Assembly (NCBI GenBank): GCA_014799955.1
Contig: JAAVHB010000015.1
Location: forward strand, 1-58,654
DNA: 58,654 bases
Origin: Butyrivibrio sp.
Lineage (GTDB): Bacteria; Bacillota; Clostridia; Lachnospirales; Lachnospiraceae
Direction of reading: 5' to 3'
The notes beneath the pieces were generated by a model. That model saw only the letters and a program-made list of their open reading frames with translations, was not told the origin of the DNA and made no database searches. Below are positions 9,081 through 17,423 of the stretch, one piece after another. The translations under genes were made by a program, and so were the position numbers. Within the stretch, counting starts at the first letter, position 1; each line of letters begins with the position of its first letter.

Positions 9081-10199
9081 ATGAATAGGTTTTTCAATGA
9101 GGTAAAAAAGAATTTCGGTTTCGGATGTATGCGTCTGCCGATGAGGGACGGAGAGGTGGATTGCGTTGAATTTACAAAAATGGTGGACGCCTTTATAAAT
9201 AACGGTTTTAATTATTTTGATACGGCGCACGGTTATCTGGGAGGCAAAAGCGAAACCGCTCTGCGGGAATGCCTTACATCACGCTATCCGAGAGAGGCGT
9301 ATATTCTCACGGATAAGCTTTCAACCCACCATTTTAACCGACAGGAGGAAATACGCCCGCTGTTTGAAAGTCAGCTTGACGCCTGCGGTGTGGATTACTT
9401 TGACTTCTATCTCATGCACGCGCAGGATGCCAATATTTATGCCAAGTATAAAAGACTTTGCGCCTATGAAACGGCGCTGGAATTCAAAAGGGAAGGGAAA
9501 ATAAAGCACTTCGGAATTTCCTTTCACGACAAGGCGGATGTTCTGGAGCAGATTCTGACCGAGTACCCGCAGATTGAGGCTGTGCAGATTCAGTTCAATT
9601 ACGCGGATTATGAGGACGCCTCCGTGGAAAGCAGAAAATGCTATGAGGTCTGCAAAAAGCGCGGATGCCCCGTGATAGTAATGGAGCCTGTAAAAGGCGG
9701 CAGCCTTGTGAATCTTCCCGAGGATGCCGGAAAAATTTTTGACGCACTTCACGGCGGCAGTCCCGCAAGCTACGCAATCCGCTTTGCCGCGAGCTTCGAC
9801 GGTGTGATGATGGTGCTGTCCGGTATGGGGGATATGAATATGATGACCGAGAATATCGGATTTATGAAGGATTTTACTCCGCTCGACGGTACGGAGATGG
9901 AGGCGGTCAAAAAGGTATGCGGAATTTTTCGCTTGCAGAACCTGATTCCCTGCACCGCCTGCCGTTACTGTACGGAACAGTGCCCGAAAAATATCAATAT
10001 TCCGGATTTGTTCGCGTGCCTGAACGCAAAAAAGCAGTTCCGGAACTGGAACACGGATTACTATTACAACAATATCCATACGCAAAGCGGCACCAAGGCT
10101 TCGGATTGCATAAAATGCGGCAGGTGCGAGCAGATTTGCCCGCAGCATCTTTCAATCCGTGAACTTATGAAAGAAGTTGCGAATGAGTTTGACAAATAG
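9081..10199 (+). CDS. Aldo/keto reductase with two 4Fe-4S clusters
   Basis: The N-terminal ~270 residues form the aldo/keto reductase barrel, with GFGCMRLPM, the 'YFDTAHGY' substrate loop (Asp and Tyr), a Lys in 'LTDKLS', and the His in 'DFYLMHAQD'. The C-terminal ~90 residues carry two ferredoxin-type cysteine clusters, CTACRYCTEQCP and CIKCGRCEQICP, each followed by proline. This fusion is common in anaerobic Clostridia and lets NAD(P)H-type carbonyl chemistry connect to low-potential electron carriers. The frame is open to GTG 9066, but AGGAGG at 9069-9074 sits six bases before ATG 9081, which is the likely start. It lies between the flavodoxin and the dehydrogenase in one operon. Confidence 0.88.
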   Translation: MNRFFNEVKKNFGFGCMRLPMRDGEVDCVEFTKMVDAFINNGFNYFDTAHGYLGGKSETALRECLTSRYPREAYILTDKLSTHHFNRQEEIRPLFESQLDACGVDYFDFYLMHAQDANIYAKYKRLCAYETALEFKREGKIKHFGISFHDKADVLEQILTEYPQIEAVQIQFNYADYEDASVESRKCYEVCKKRGCPVIVMEPVKGGSLVNLPEDAGKIFDALHGGSPASYAIRFAASFDGVMMVLSGMGDMNMMTENIGFMKDFTPLDGTEMEAVKKVCGIFRLQNLIPCTACRYCTEQCPKNINIPDLFACLNAKKQFRNWNTDYYYNNIHTQSGTKASDCIKCGRCEQICPQHLSIRELMKEVANEFDK

Positions 10200-10208
10200 G
10201 AGGCTTTT

Positions 10209-11033
10209 ATGAAAAAGGTAATGATGTTGACCGGAGCGGGACAGATTGGAATGGCAATCGCCCGCCGAATGGGATACGGTATGAAAATAATAATCGGCGA
10301 CAAAAAATACGGTAACGCGCAGGCAATCTCCAAAATTATGAACGATGCCGGATTTGACACCGAGGCAATCGAAACGGATATTTCTTCGCGCGAATCCGTT
10401 TTGGACATGATAGAAAAAGCGCAGAGCTGCGGAGAGCTTTCGATGCTCGTAAACGCGGCGGGAGTGTCTCCGAGTCAGGCGCCTGTTGAGGCGATTTTAA
10501 AGGTTGACTTGTACGGTACAGCTGTTTTATTAGAGGAGGTCGGAAAGGTCATTACAGAAGGCGGAGTAGGCGTTACGATTTCAAGCCAGTCCGGGCACAG
10601 GATGCCGGCGCTCACGCCAAAGGAAGATGAATTGCTGGCTGTTACGCCCTGTGAGGAGCTTTTGAGCCTTGAAATGCTGCAGCCCGAAAATATCCGCGAT
10701 ACGCTTCATGCCTATCAGCTTGCAAAGCGCTGCAACGAAAAGCGTGTTATGGCGGAATCCGTAAAATGGGGTGAAAGAGGCGCGCGCGTCAATTCGATTT
10801 CTCCCGGAATTATCGTAACGCCGTTGGCGATTGACGAGTTTAACGGACCGAGAGGCGATTTTTATAAAAATATGTTTGCCAAATGCCCGGCGGGACGCCC
10901 CGGAACAGCCGACGAGGTGGCGAACGTGGCGGAGCTTCTGATGAGTGATAAGGGCGCCTTCATTACGGGAGCGGATTTTTTGATTGACGGCGGAGCCACA
11001 GCGTCTTATTTTTACGGACCGTTGAAGCCATAG
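10209..11033 (+). CDS. Short-chain dehydrogenase/reductase (SDR)
   Basis: A 274-residue Rossmann-fold SDR. The cofactor loop TGAGQIGMAIARRMG is at residues ~7-21, NAAGVS lies near residue 83, and the catalytic Tyr/Lys pair is in YQLAKR. The C-terminal segment FITGADFLIDGG is the usual SDR ending. The catalytic Ser is probably in the TISSQSG strand. It lies nine bases after the aldo/keto reductase with AGGAGG before the ATG, so it is the third gene of the redox operon. The long insertion between strand 5 and the active-site helix (MPALTPKEDELL...) is unlike the shortest SDRs and may shape the pocket. The substrate is not predictable. Confidence 0.87.
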   Translation: MKKVMMLTGAGQIGMAIARRMGYGMKIIIGDKKYGNAQAISKIMNDAGFDTEAIETDISSRESVLDMIEKAQSCGELSMLVNAAGVSPSQAPVEAILKVDLYGTAVLLEEVGKVITEGGVGVTISSQSGHRMPALTPKEDELLAVTPCEELLSLEMLQPENIRDTLHAYQLAKRCNEKRVMAESVKWGERGARVNSISPGIIVTPLAIDEFNGPRGDFYKNMFAKCPAGRPGTADEVANVAELLMSDKGAFITGADFLIDGGATASYFYGPLKP

Positions 11034-11069
11034 AATGCGCCTCGCTAAGCGTGGCGTAGGAACAGGTAA

Positions 11070-11108
11070 AAAAGAGACCGGAATGATGATTTCACTCCGG
11101 TTTCTTTT
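11070..11108. terminator. Bidirectional terminator between SDR and purH
   Basis: A 13-bp stem (11070-11082 with 11096-11108, one G-U pair) has A residues on the left and TTTT on the right, so it ends transcripts from both sides. It separates the redox operon from the convergent purO-purH operon. Confidence 0.8.
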
Positions 11109-11136
11109 GGCAATAATATAATTCTGCGGAACTGCT

Positions 11137-12312
11137 TTAGTGGTGGAAAAGCCTTATGCCCGTGAAGCACATTGCGATGCCGTATTTGTTGCAGGTTTCG
11201 ATAACATTGTCGTCGCGCACGGAGCCTCCGGGCTGCGCGATATATTTTACGCCGCTCTTGTGGGCGCGTTCGATATTGTCGCCGAACGGGAAGAAAGCGT
11301 CGGAGCCGAGGCATACGTCCTGCATATTGTCAAGCCATGCTCTTTTTTCCTCGCGGGTGAAAACTTCGGGCTTCTGCGTGAAGAATTTTTCCCATGTTCC
11401 GTCGCTAAGCACATCCATGTACTCGTCTCCGATGTATACGTCGATGGTATTGTCGCGGTCGGCTCTGCCGATTCCATCCTTAAACGGAAGCGAGAGAACC
11501 TTCGGAGACTGGCGCAGGAACCAGTTGTCCGCCTTTTGTCCGGCGAGACGGGTGCAGTGGATTCTCGACTGCTGTCCCGCTCCGATACCGATTGCCTGTC
11601 CGCCCTTTGTGTAGCAAACGGAATTGGACTGCGTGTATTTGAGGGTTATCATCGCGATTGCGAGGTCGATTTTCGCCTGCTCGGTGATTTCCTTATTGTC
11701 GGTCACCACGTTTGAAAAAAGAGCGTCGTCGATTACAAGCTCGTTGCGTCCCTGCTCGAAGGTTACGCCGAATACGTCCTTTTGCTCTATGGGAGCGGGA
11801 ACGTAGCTTTCGTCGATTTTGATGACGCAGTAATTGCCTTTTTTCTTTGATGAAAGGATTTCAAGTGCCTCGGGCTCGTAGCCGGGGGCGATTATTCCGT
11901 CCGAAACCTCGCGCTTGATAAGCCTTGCGGTATCGGCGTCACATACGTCGGAAAGCGAGATAAAATCGCCGAAGGACGACATTCTGTCCGCTCCGCGCGC
12001 TCTTGCGTATGCGCACGCGAGAGGAGAAAGCTCTCCCATATCGTCAACCCAGTAAATTTTGCGTTCAACCTCGGTGAGAGGAAGTCCCACTGCCGCGCCC
12101 GCGGGAGAAACATGCTTAAAGGAGGTTGCGGCGGGAAGTCCCGTTGCCTTTTTAAGCTCCCTTACAAGCTGCCAGCCGTTGAATGCGTCGAGAAGATTGA
12201 TGTAGCCCGGTCTTCCGCACAGTATTTCAATGGGAAGCTCACCCTCCTTCATAAAGACGCGAGAGGGCTTCTGGTTGGGGTTGCACCCGTATTTCAGTTC
12301 AAATTCTTTCAT
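11137..12312 (-). CDS. purH: AICAR formyltransferase, stand-alone
   Basis: A 391-residue protein equal to the C-terminal transformylase half of bifunctional PurH. It contains KYGCNPNQKP at the N-terminus, the catalytic 'SFKHVSPAGAA' (Lys-His pair), and near the end 'GSDAFFPFGDNIERA' and 'IAQPGGSVRDDNVI'. These are the folate and AICAR binding signatures. It transfers a formyl group from 10-formyl-THF to AICAR, giving FAICAR in the ninth step of purine synthesis. The IMP cyclohydrolase domain found at the N-terminus of PurH is absent. That job is done by PurO encoded 16 bases upstream on the same strand. The start ATG at 12312 has a GGAG ribosome site. Its control comes from the ZTP riboswitch before purO. 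Confidence 0.92.
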   Translation of the reverse strand: MKEFELKYGCNPNQKPSRVFMKEGELPIEILCGRPGYINLLDAFNGWQLVRELKKATGLPAATSFKHVSPAGAAVGLPLTEVERKIYWVDDMGELSPLACAYARARGADRMSSFGDFISLSDVCDADTARLIKREVSDGIIAPGYEPEALEILSSKKKGNYCVIKIDESYVPAPIEQKDVFGVTFEQGRNELVIDDALFSNVVTDNKEITEQAKIDLAIAMITLKYTQSNSVCYTKGGQAIGIGAGQQSRIHCTRLAGQKADNWFLRQSPKVLSLPFKDGIGRADRDNTIDVYIGDEYMDVLSDGTWEKFFTQKPEVFTREEKRAWLDNMQDVCLGSDAFFPFGDNIERAHKSGVKYIAQPGGSVRDDNVIETCNKYGIAMCFTGIRLFHH

Positions 12313-12328
12313 TGTATTTCTCCTTTGG

Positions 12329-13042
12329 TTACTTATTTTTGTTAATTATCCTGCTCTCGTAGGTTCCGTCCTGAATATTTACATAGCGGACAAAAAGCGA
12401 TACCTTGTTTTCATCGTTCAGGCTGTTCCATACCGTATCTGCGAATTCGTCCATGCTGTCGGGAATATCGACCAGGGTCGGCTCTCCCTCAAAGCTCGGG
12501 AGCGGGTTTCCGTCGCCCATGTAGGTGTGGATAAAACGACCCTCGCCGGAAGCGGGATTGGAATAAGCAAAGGTGTAGCGGTTGCAGGAATCGGGATTGC
12601 CGTTGTCGCTCTTGAGAATGGACATGGCGTAGTTGAAATCTCCGTTCTCGAAATGAAGGATTCCCGAAATTCTGGGAGTGTAGTTGGGCGCGTCCGGCTC
12701 AAATTCCCTGTTTCTCAAGGACTGCTCAAAGGTGTACTGCTTGTCCATCAAATCGTAGATTGTGTCGGTCTGGTCGCCGTTGGTGACGATTGTCTTGTTG
12801 CCGAGAACGCGTACGGGAGCGTAAATTATAAGACTGGGGTCTTCAAGCTTTGAGGGGTCAAACGCCTGTGTGCGGATTCCTTCTCCGTCCTCCACGAATA
12901 CGCGGTTGCGGCTGTTCTGGCTTCTGCCCATAATAAAATAGGCAATGGCGGCTTTGGAGCCGTCCGGCGTTCTGCCGATAACGATTCCCCTGCCGGGGTA
13001 GCTTGTGGAGCAAAGCTCCTGCGCAAGTGATTTTTTCTGCAT
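12329..13042 (-). CDS. purO: IMP cyclohydrolase, PurO type
   Basis: A 237-residue member of the PurO/IMP cyclohydrolase family, first known from archaea and also found in many Clostridia. The motif YPGRGIVIGRTPDG at the N-terminus and 'RISGILHF' in the middle are typical. It closes the ring of FAICAR to give IMP, the last step of purine synthesis, and so complements the stand-alone formyltransferase encoded next. The open frame extends to 13138, but the extension runs through a riboswitch and its terminator. ATG 13042 has AGGAGG a few bases upstream and is the true start. The gene follows the terminator of the ZTP riboswitch by about 20 bases. Confidence 0.9.
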   Translation of the reverse strand: MQKKSLAQELCSTSYPGRGIVIGRTPDGSKAAIAYFIMGRSQNSRNRVFVEDGEGIRTQAFDPSKLEDPSLIIYAPVRVLGNKTIVTNGDQTDTIYDLMDKQYTFEQSLRNREFEPDAPNYTPRISGILHFENGDFNYAMSILKSDNGNPDSCNRYTFAYSNPASGEGRFIHTYMGDGNPLPSFEGEPTLVDIPDSMDEFADTVWNSLNDENKVSLFVRYVNIQDGTYESRIINKNK

Positions 13043-13061
13043 GATAGCCTCCTTTTTGAAT

Positions 13062-13088
13062 AAAAAACCGCCAAGGTACCCTAAGCGG
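13062..13088 (-). terminator. Riboswitch-controlled terminator of purO-purH
   Basis: On the minus strand a nine-base stem (CCGCTTAGG with CCTTGGCGG, one mismatch and one G-U) closes a GTA loop and is followed by six T. It lies directly after the ZTP aptamer and ~20 bases before purO. Its left arm adjoins the 3' part of the aptamer, so ligand binding can compete with it. Confidence 0.85.
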
Positions 13089-13158
13089 CGCCCAGACGGT
13101 CGGCAATTACATGCTGCGCTCCCCGTGGGTAATCCCACTTTCCGTCAGTTACGCAGCC
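13089..13158 (-). promoter_or_regulatory. ZTP riboswitch (pfl motif)
   Basis: Read on the minus strand, the segment has the conserved pieces of the pfl/ZTP aptamer in order: CTGCGTAACTGACGGAA, then a hairpin GTGGG-ATTA-CCCAC, then GGGGAGCGCAG, which pairs back with the opening CTGCG. After a short joining region comes CCGACCGTCTGGGCG, the 3' hairpin whose CCGnCUGGGC core is a hallmark of the class. ZTP riboswitches sense ZMP/ZTP, which builds up when 10-formyl-THF is short, and turn on purine and folate genes. Placing one before purO-purH, whose products consume ZMP (AICAR), fits exactly. The expression platform is the terminator at 13062-13088. Confidence 0.92.
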
Positions 13159-13167
13159 GTTAATATT

Positions 13168-13195
13168 ATTTTACAGGATAAAAATAAAAATGCAA
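13168..13195 (-). promoter_or_regulatory. Promoter of riboswitch-purO-purH transcript
   Basis: On the minus strand TTGCAT (13190-13195), a 16-base spacer and TAAAAT (13168-13173). The predicted start lies just before the aptamer. Confidence 0.65.
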
Positions 13196-13238
13196 GGATT
13201 TTATACAATTTCCCGTTTCCTGAGCCGGGGAAAAATTC

Positions 13239-13267
13239 TTGTGCCGGATACCTTATTATGCTACAAT
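13239..13267 (+). promoter_or_regulatory. Promoter of HAD phosphatase operon
   Basis: TTGTGC at 13239-13244, 17 bases, TACAAT at 13262-13267. The transcript would start about 28 bases before ATG 13302, which excludes the upstream in-frame ATG at 13239. Confidence 0.6.
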
Positions 13268-13301
13268 CAAATTGTTATATTTGCGAAAACGGGAGCGTTT
13301 T

Positions 13302-14021
13302 ATGTATAAGAATTTTATTTTTGATTTGTACGGAACACTGATAGATATACACACGGACGAAGAGGGAGAGCAGACGTGGGACGGATTCGCGGACTGGCTT
13401 ACCGCTCACGGAATGCCCTATTCGGGAAGTGAGGCGCGTGAGATTTATAAGGCGGAGGAGGCGGCGCTGCGGGCAAAGCCGAGTCCTTACCGATATGCGG
13501 AGATAGACATAATTCCCGTGTTTTCTTTAATCTGCCGCAGGCGCAGACCCGAGATTTCAGATGATGAAATATGGCAGGCGGGAGAGTGCTTCCGCAGAAT
13601 ATCGACGAAGAAGATAAGGCTTTACGACAATTCCCGTAAGGTTCTTGACGGGCTTCGCGCTGCGGGCAAAAAAATATATCTTTTGTCAAACGCTCAGCGC
13701 GTGTTCACATGGCAGGAGCTTGAACGGACGGGCATTACGGACTGCTTTGACGATATTTTTATCTCGTCGGACGAGGGCTGTCAGAAGCCGGATGCGGCTT
13801 TTTTTAAGAAGCTTATAGACAAGCACGGGCTTGATGTAAAGGATTGCGTTATGATCGGGAACGACGGCAGCGCGGATATTGCGGGCGCGAATGCCGTCGG
13901 TATGGATGCGCTGTATGTGAGGACGGGAATATCGCCGCAGGGCGATTTGCTTCCCGAATGCAAGTATGTGTTTGAGGACGGGGATATAGCTCATGTTCTT
14001 GAGCTTATAGCAAAAAGGTGA
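13302..14021 (+). CDS. HAD family hydrolase, YjjG-like
   Basis: A 239-residue haloacid-dehalogenase phosphatase. Motif I is FDLYGT with nucleophile Asp, motif II is LLSNA, and the motif III/IV area is KPDAAFF followed by 'MIGNDGSADIAGA' with the metal-binding Asp. The alpha-helical cap between motifs I and II places it in the C1 subfamily with YjjG-type nucleotidases. It starts at ATG 13302 with GGGAG ahead, and overlaps the next HAD gene's region closely, so the two phosphatases are co-transcribed. The substrate is probably a small phosphorylated metabolite or nucleotide; not determinable here. Confidence 0.82.
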   Translation: MYKNFIFDLYGTLIDIHTDEEGEQTWDGFADWLTAHGMPYSGSEAREIYKAEEAALRAKPSPYRYAEIDIIPVFSLICRRRRPEISDDEIWQAGECFRRISTKKIRLYDNSRKVLDGLRAAGKKIYLLSNAQRVFTWQELERTGITDCFDDIFISSDEGCQKPDAAFFKKLIDKHGLDVKDCVMIGNDGSADIAGANAVGMDALYVRTGISPQGDLLPECKYVFEDGDIAHVLELIAKR

Positions 14022-14029
14022 GTTTTGTT

Positions 14030-14671
14030 ATGTACGATACGGTTGTTTTTGATTTGGACGGAACATTACTGAATACGCTTGAGGATTTGCGTGCCAGCAC
14101 CAATTACGCGCTGGCTGCTCACGGCTATCCCGAGCGCACGCCGGACGAGATACGGCGTTTTGTGGGAAACGGAATACGCCTGCTGATTGAGCGCGCCATG
14201 CCGGAGGGCGTGACGCCGGAGAAATTCGACGCGGTTTTTGCTGACTTTAAAGCGCATTATCAGGCTCACTGCAACGACAGGACAGGTCCGTATGACGGAA
14301 TTCTGCCGCTGCTTAGAGAGCTTAAGCGCCGGGGCTATAAAACAGGAATTGCCTCCAACAAAATAAAATCCGCCGTTCTTAAGCTTTCCGAGATATATTT
14401 TGAAGGTCTGATTGACAGGGCGGTGGGAGTTGCCGACGGGATTCTTCCGAAGCCAGATTCCGGCATGGCAGAGGCTCTGCTTGAGGAGCTGGGAAGCGTA
14501 GCCGCAAATACACTCTATGTGGGGGATTCCCAGGTGGACGTGCAGACCGCGGCGAATGCGGGGCTGGATTTGGTAGCGGTGCTTTGGGGCTTCCGCGACA
14601 AAGCGGAGCTTACGGAGGCGGGAGCGGTAAGATTCATAGAAAAGCCCATGGAGCTGTTGGAGTATCTGTAG
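14030..14671 (+). CDS. HAD hydrolase, phosphoglycolate phosphatase-like (Gph)
   Basis: A 213-residue C1-cap HAD phosphatase: FDLDGTLLNT (motif I), GIASNK (motif II), PKPDSG (motif III) and YVGDSQVDVQTA (motif IV). The length and cap match phosphoglycolate phosphatase Gph/PgmB-like enzymes. GTG 14018 overlaps the stop of the upstream gene, but ATG 14030, reached from an AGGTGAG site, begins right at the beta strand and is preferred. Translational coupling with the preceding HAD gene is likely. In anaerobes such enzymes often serve damage repair (2-phosphoglycolate) or sugar phosphate turnover. Confidence 0.83.
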   Translation: MYDTVVFDLDGTLLNTLEDLRASTNYALAAHGYPERTPDEIRRFVGNGIRLLIERAMPEGVTPEKFDAVFADFKAHYQAHCNDRTGPYDGILPLLRELKRRGYKTGIASNKIKSAVLKLSEIYFEGLIDRAVGVADGILPKPDSGMAEALLEELGSVAANTLYVGDSQVDVQTAANAGLDLVAVLWGFRDKAELTEAGAVRFIEKPMELLEYL

Positions 14672-14698
14672 CGCAGGAAGCGGAAGGAATCATATAAA

Positions 14699-16558
14699 AT
14701 GAAGGATTTTTTACCCGTCAGCAGAGCGGATATGGAAAAAAGAGGCTGGGACAGCGTTGATTTTGCGTATGTAATAGGAGACGCTTACGTTGACCATTCC
14801 TCGTTCGGACCCGCGATAATCAGCAGGGTTCTTGAATCGCGCGGCTACAAGGTCGGAATTATCGCCCAGCCTGATTGGAGGGACAAAAACAGCATAGACA
14901 TATTCGGCAGGCCGAGGCTCGGTTTCTTAATTTCCGGCGGCAATATGGATTCAATGGTAAATCATTATACGGTTTCCAAAAAACGCCGCAGTTCGGACGC
15001 GTACACGCCGGGAGGTGCGGCAGGGAAGCGCCCTGACCGTGCGACGGTGGTGTACGGCAATCTCATAAGAAGCAAATACAAGGACTGTCCCGTGATTATA
15101 GGCGGGATAGAGGCGAGCTTAAGGCGGCTGGCGCATTACGATTACTGGTCTGACAGCCTTAAGCGCTCCATACTTCTGGATTCGCAGGCCGATTTGATTT
15201 CATACGGAATGGGAGAGCGCTCGGTTGTGGAGATTGCGGAGGCTCTGGATTCGGGACTTGATGTAAAGGATATTACATTTATTGACGGAACCGTTTACAG
15301 GACGGGGCGGATAGAGGACGTATACGATTATAAGCTGCTTCCTTCCTTTGAGGAGCTTAAGGCGGACAGACTTTGTTACGCCGAAAGCTTTTATACGCAG
15401 TATCGCAATACCGACCCGTATAGCGGAAGCCGCCTTGTTGAGCCATACGGCGACGGACTTTATGTAGTGCAGAATCCGCCTTCAAAGCCCCTGTCGCAAA
15501 TGGAGATGGACGATGTTTACGCTCTGCCGTACATGAACGGTTATCACCCAATGTACGAAAAGGACGGGGGAGTTCCGGCAATATCGGAAATAAAATTCAG
15601 TCTTACGAGCAACAGGGGATGCTTCGGAGCCTGCTCCTTCTGCGCGCTGACCTTTCATCAGGGACGTATAGTCCAGTCACGCAGCCACGATTCTCTTTTA
15701 AAAGAGGCAAAGGAAATGACAGAGCAGCCGGATTTTAAGGGTTATATCCATGACGTGGGAGGACCGACCGCAAATTTCAGACGGCCCGCCTGCAGCAAAC
15801 AGCTAAAGCACGGAGCCTGCGCCGACAGGCAATGTCTTTTCCCGAAGCCCTGTCCGAATCTTTTGGCGGACCACAGCGACTACGTAAGTCTTTTGCGAAA
15901 GCTGAGAAAGCTTCCCAAGGTAAAGAAGGTTTTTGTGCGCTCGGGAATACGTTTTGACTACGCGCTTGCCGATAAGGACGATACCTTTATAAAGGAGCTT
16001 TGCGAGCATCACATAAGCGGGCAGCTCCGCGTCGCGCCTGAGCATGTTTCGGATAATGTTCTGAGGCTTATGGGAAAGCCGGGCAACGACGTATACGAGG
16101 CTTTTGTAAATAAATGCGCCAAAATAAACAAGGCTCTCGGCAGGGAGCAGTACCTTGTCCCTTATCTGATGTCATCCCACCCTGGCTCGACTTTAAAGGA
16201 TGCCATAGCACTTGCGGAGTATATAAGGGATATAGGCTATATGCCTGAGCAGGTGCAGGATTTTTACCCCACGCCGTCTACGATATCCACCTGTATGTAT
16301 TACACGGGCGTTGACCCGCGGACGATGGAGCCGGTGTATGTTGCCCGCAGTCCTCACGAAAAGGCGATGCAGCGTGCGCTTATCCAGTACCGCAGACCGG
16401 AAAATTACGAGCTTGTAAAGGAAGCGCTGTTTAAAGAGCATCGCACGGATTTAATAGGCTTCGGACGCGAGTGTCTTATCCCGCCGCGCAAAATTGCGCC
16501 GCGCAAGCCCGGAAACAACCGCGCCGGAAACCGTGCCAAAAGCCGCAAAAAAGGTTGA
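14699..16558 (+). CDS. ygiQ: YgiQ family radical SAM protein
   Basis: A 619-residue protein of the YgiQ (UPF0313) family. An N-terminal B12-binding-like region (~1-180) contains [16 protein letters not shown] and [15 protein letters not shown]. The radical SAM core has the cluster cysteines C308, C312 and C315 in [12 protein letters not shown]. The 3' end has '[17 protein letters not shown]' and a lysine/arginine-rich tail ([12 protein letters not shown]). The family's substrate is unknown; the cysteine-rich segment between (CSKQL...CADRQC...CPN) suggests a second metal or tRNA contact. The family's length is 600-750 residues, so the gene is intact. The ATG is chosen because the family begins with '[15 protein letters not shown]'. 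Confidence 0.9.
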   Translation: MKDFLPVSRADMEKRGWDSVDFAYVIGDAYVDHSSFGPAIISRVLESRGYKVGIIAQPDWRDKNSIDIFGRPRLGFLISGGNMDSMVNHYTVSKKRRSSDAYTPGGAAGKRPDRATVVYGNLIRSKYKDCPVIIGGIEASLRRLAHYDYWSDSLKRSILLDSQADLISYGMGERSVVEIAEALDSGLDVKDITFIDGTVYRTGRIEDVYDYKLLPSFEELKADRLCYAESFYTQYRNTDPYSGSRLVEPYGDGLYVVQNPPSKPLSQMEMDDVYALPYMNGYHPMYEKDGGVPAISEIKFSLTSNRGCFGACSFCALTFHQGRIVQSRSHDSLLKEAKEMTEQPDFKGYIHDVGGPTANFRRPACSKQLKHGACADRQCLFPKPCPNLLADHSDYVSLLRKLRKLPKVKKVFVRSGIRFDYALADKDDTFIKELCEHHISGQLRVAPEHVSDNVLRLMGKPGNDVYEAFVNKCAKINKALGREQYLVPYLMSSHPGSTLKDAIALAEYIRDIGYMPEQVQDFYPTPSTISTCMYYTGVDPRTMEPVYVARSPHEKAMQRALIQYRRPENYELVKEALFKEHRTDLIGFGRECLIPPRKIAPRKPGNNRAGNRAKSRKKG

Positions 16559-16583
16559 AAAAAGTCATATATGGGAATAGAAT
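16555..16583 (+). promoter_or_regulatory. Promoter of upp
   Basis: TTGAAA at 16555-16560, 17-base spacer, TAGAAT at 16578-16583. The -35 box overlaps the ygiQ stop codon. Confidence 0.65.
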
Positions 16584-16639
16584 AATAGGTAACAATATAC
16601 GTTGAAAAATATCGCAATAATTAAAGAGAGGACGAAATT

Positions 16640-17281
16640 ATGTATAACGGCAACGACAAAATTACAATTACGGAACACCCGCTTATCCAGCATAAAATAA
16701 CCATGCTCAGGATGGAATCAACCGGAACGAACGAGTTCCGCAAGCTTACGGACGAAATTGCGGTTCTCATGGGCTATGAGGCGCTCCGCAATCTTCCGAC
16801 GAAGGACGTTGAGATTAAAACTCCGATTCAGGAAACCAAAAGCCCTATGATTGACGGCAAGAAGCCCGCAATCGTGCCGATTCTCAGGGCGGGGCTTGGC
16901 ATGGTGGGCGGTTTGCTCACACTGATTCCCGCCGCTAAGGTCGGTCACATCGGACTGTACCGCGACGAGAGCACGCACGAGCCGCATGAGTATTACTGCA
17001 AGCTGCCCAATCCTATTGAGCTTCGCAAAATCATAGTATGCGACCCCATGCTCGCAACGGGCGGCTCAGCCGTTGCCGCGATTGATTTTATCAAACAGCG
17101 GGGCGGAAAAGACATCACATTCATGTGCATAATCGCCGCGCCGGAGGGCTTGAAGCGCCTGAGCGAAGCGCACCCCGACGTTGAAATATACTGCGGACAT
17201 CTTGACGAGCGTCTTAACGAAAACGCATACATCTGTCCGGGACTCGGAGACGCGGGCGACAGAATTTTCGGAACAAAATAA
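16640..17281 (+). CDS. upp: Uracil phosphoribosyltransferase
   Basis: A 213-residue enzyme with all Upp signatures: '[12 protein letters not shown]' near the start, the PPi-contact region [12 protein letters not shown], the PRPP loop [12 protein letters not shown], and the uracil-binding C-terminus '[16 protein letters not shown]'. It makes UMP from uracil and PRPP for pyrimidine salvage. Length equals that of the Firmicutes enzymes. The gene has its own promoter and is followed by a strong terminator, so it is monocistronic; no uracil permease is adjacent. Confidence 0.95.
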   Translation: MYNGNDKITITEHPLIQHKITMLRMESTGTNEFRKLTDEIAVLMGYEALRNLPTKDVEIKTPIQETKSPMIDGKKPAIVPILRAGLGMVGGLLTLIPAAKVGHIGLYRDESTHEPHEYYCKLPNPIELRKIIVCDPMLATGGSAVAAIDFIKQRGGKDITFMCIIAAPEGLKRLSEAHPDVEIYCGHLDERLNENAYICPGLGDAGDRIFGTK

Positions 17282-17292
17282 TTTGAGCGTAA

Positions 17293-17337
17293 AAAATAAT
17301 CACCGCAACCTGTTTATGGGTAGGCGGTGATTATTTT
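17293..17337. terminator. Terminator after upp (bidirectional form)
   Basis: A 14-base perfect stem (AAAATAATCACCGC with GCGGTGATTATTTT), 17-base loop, A/T-rich on both sides. It serves upp and possibly the convergent methyltransferase. Confidence 0.85.
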
Positions 17338-17423
17338 ATTCCTTTTTCGGAAAAGAGTTTCGGCGGTTCTTTTTCCAGTCGATTTGATTGATGAAGCGGT
17401 AAAACGGAATTTAAAAGTATACA

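Noticed and set aside
13043-13138. N-terminal extension of purO
   Set aside because: It runs through the ZTP aptamer and its terminator, so it is untranslated leader.
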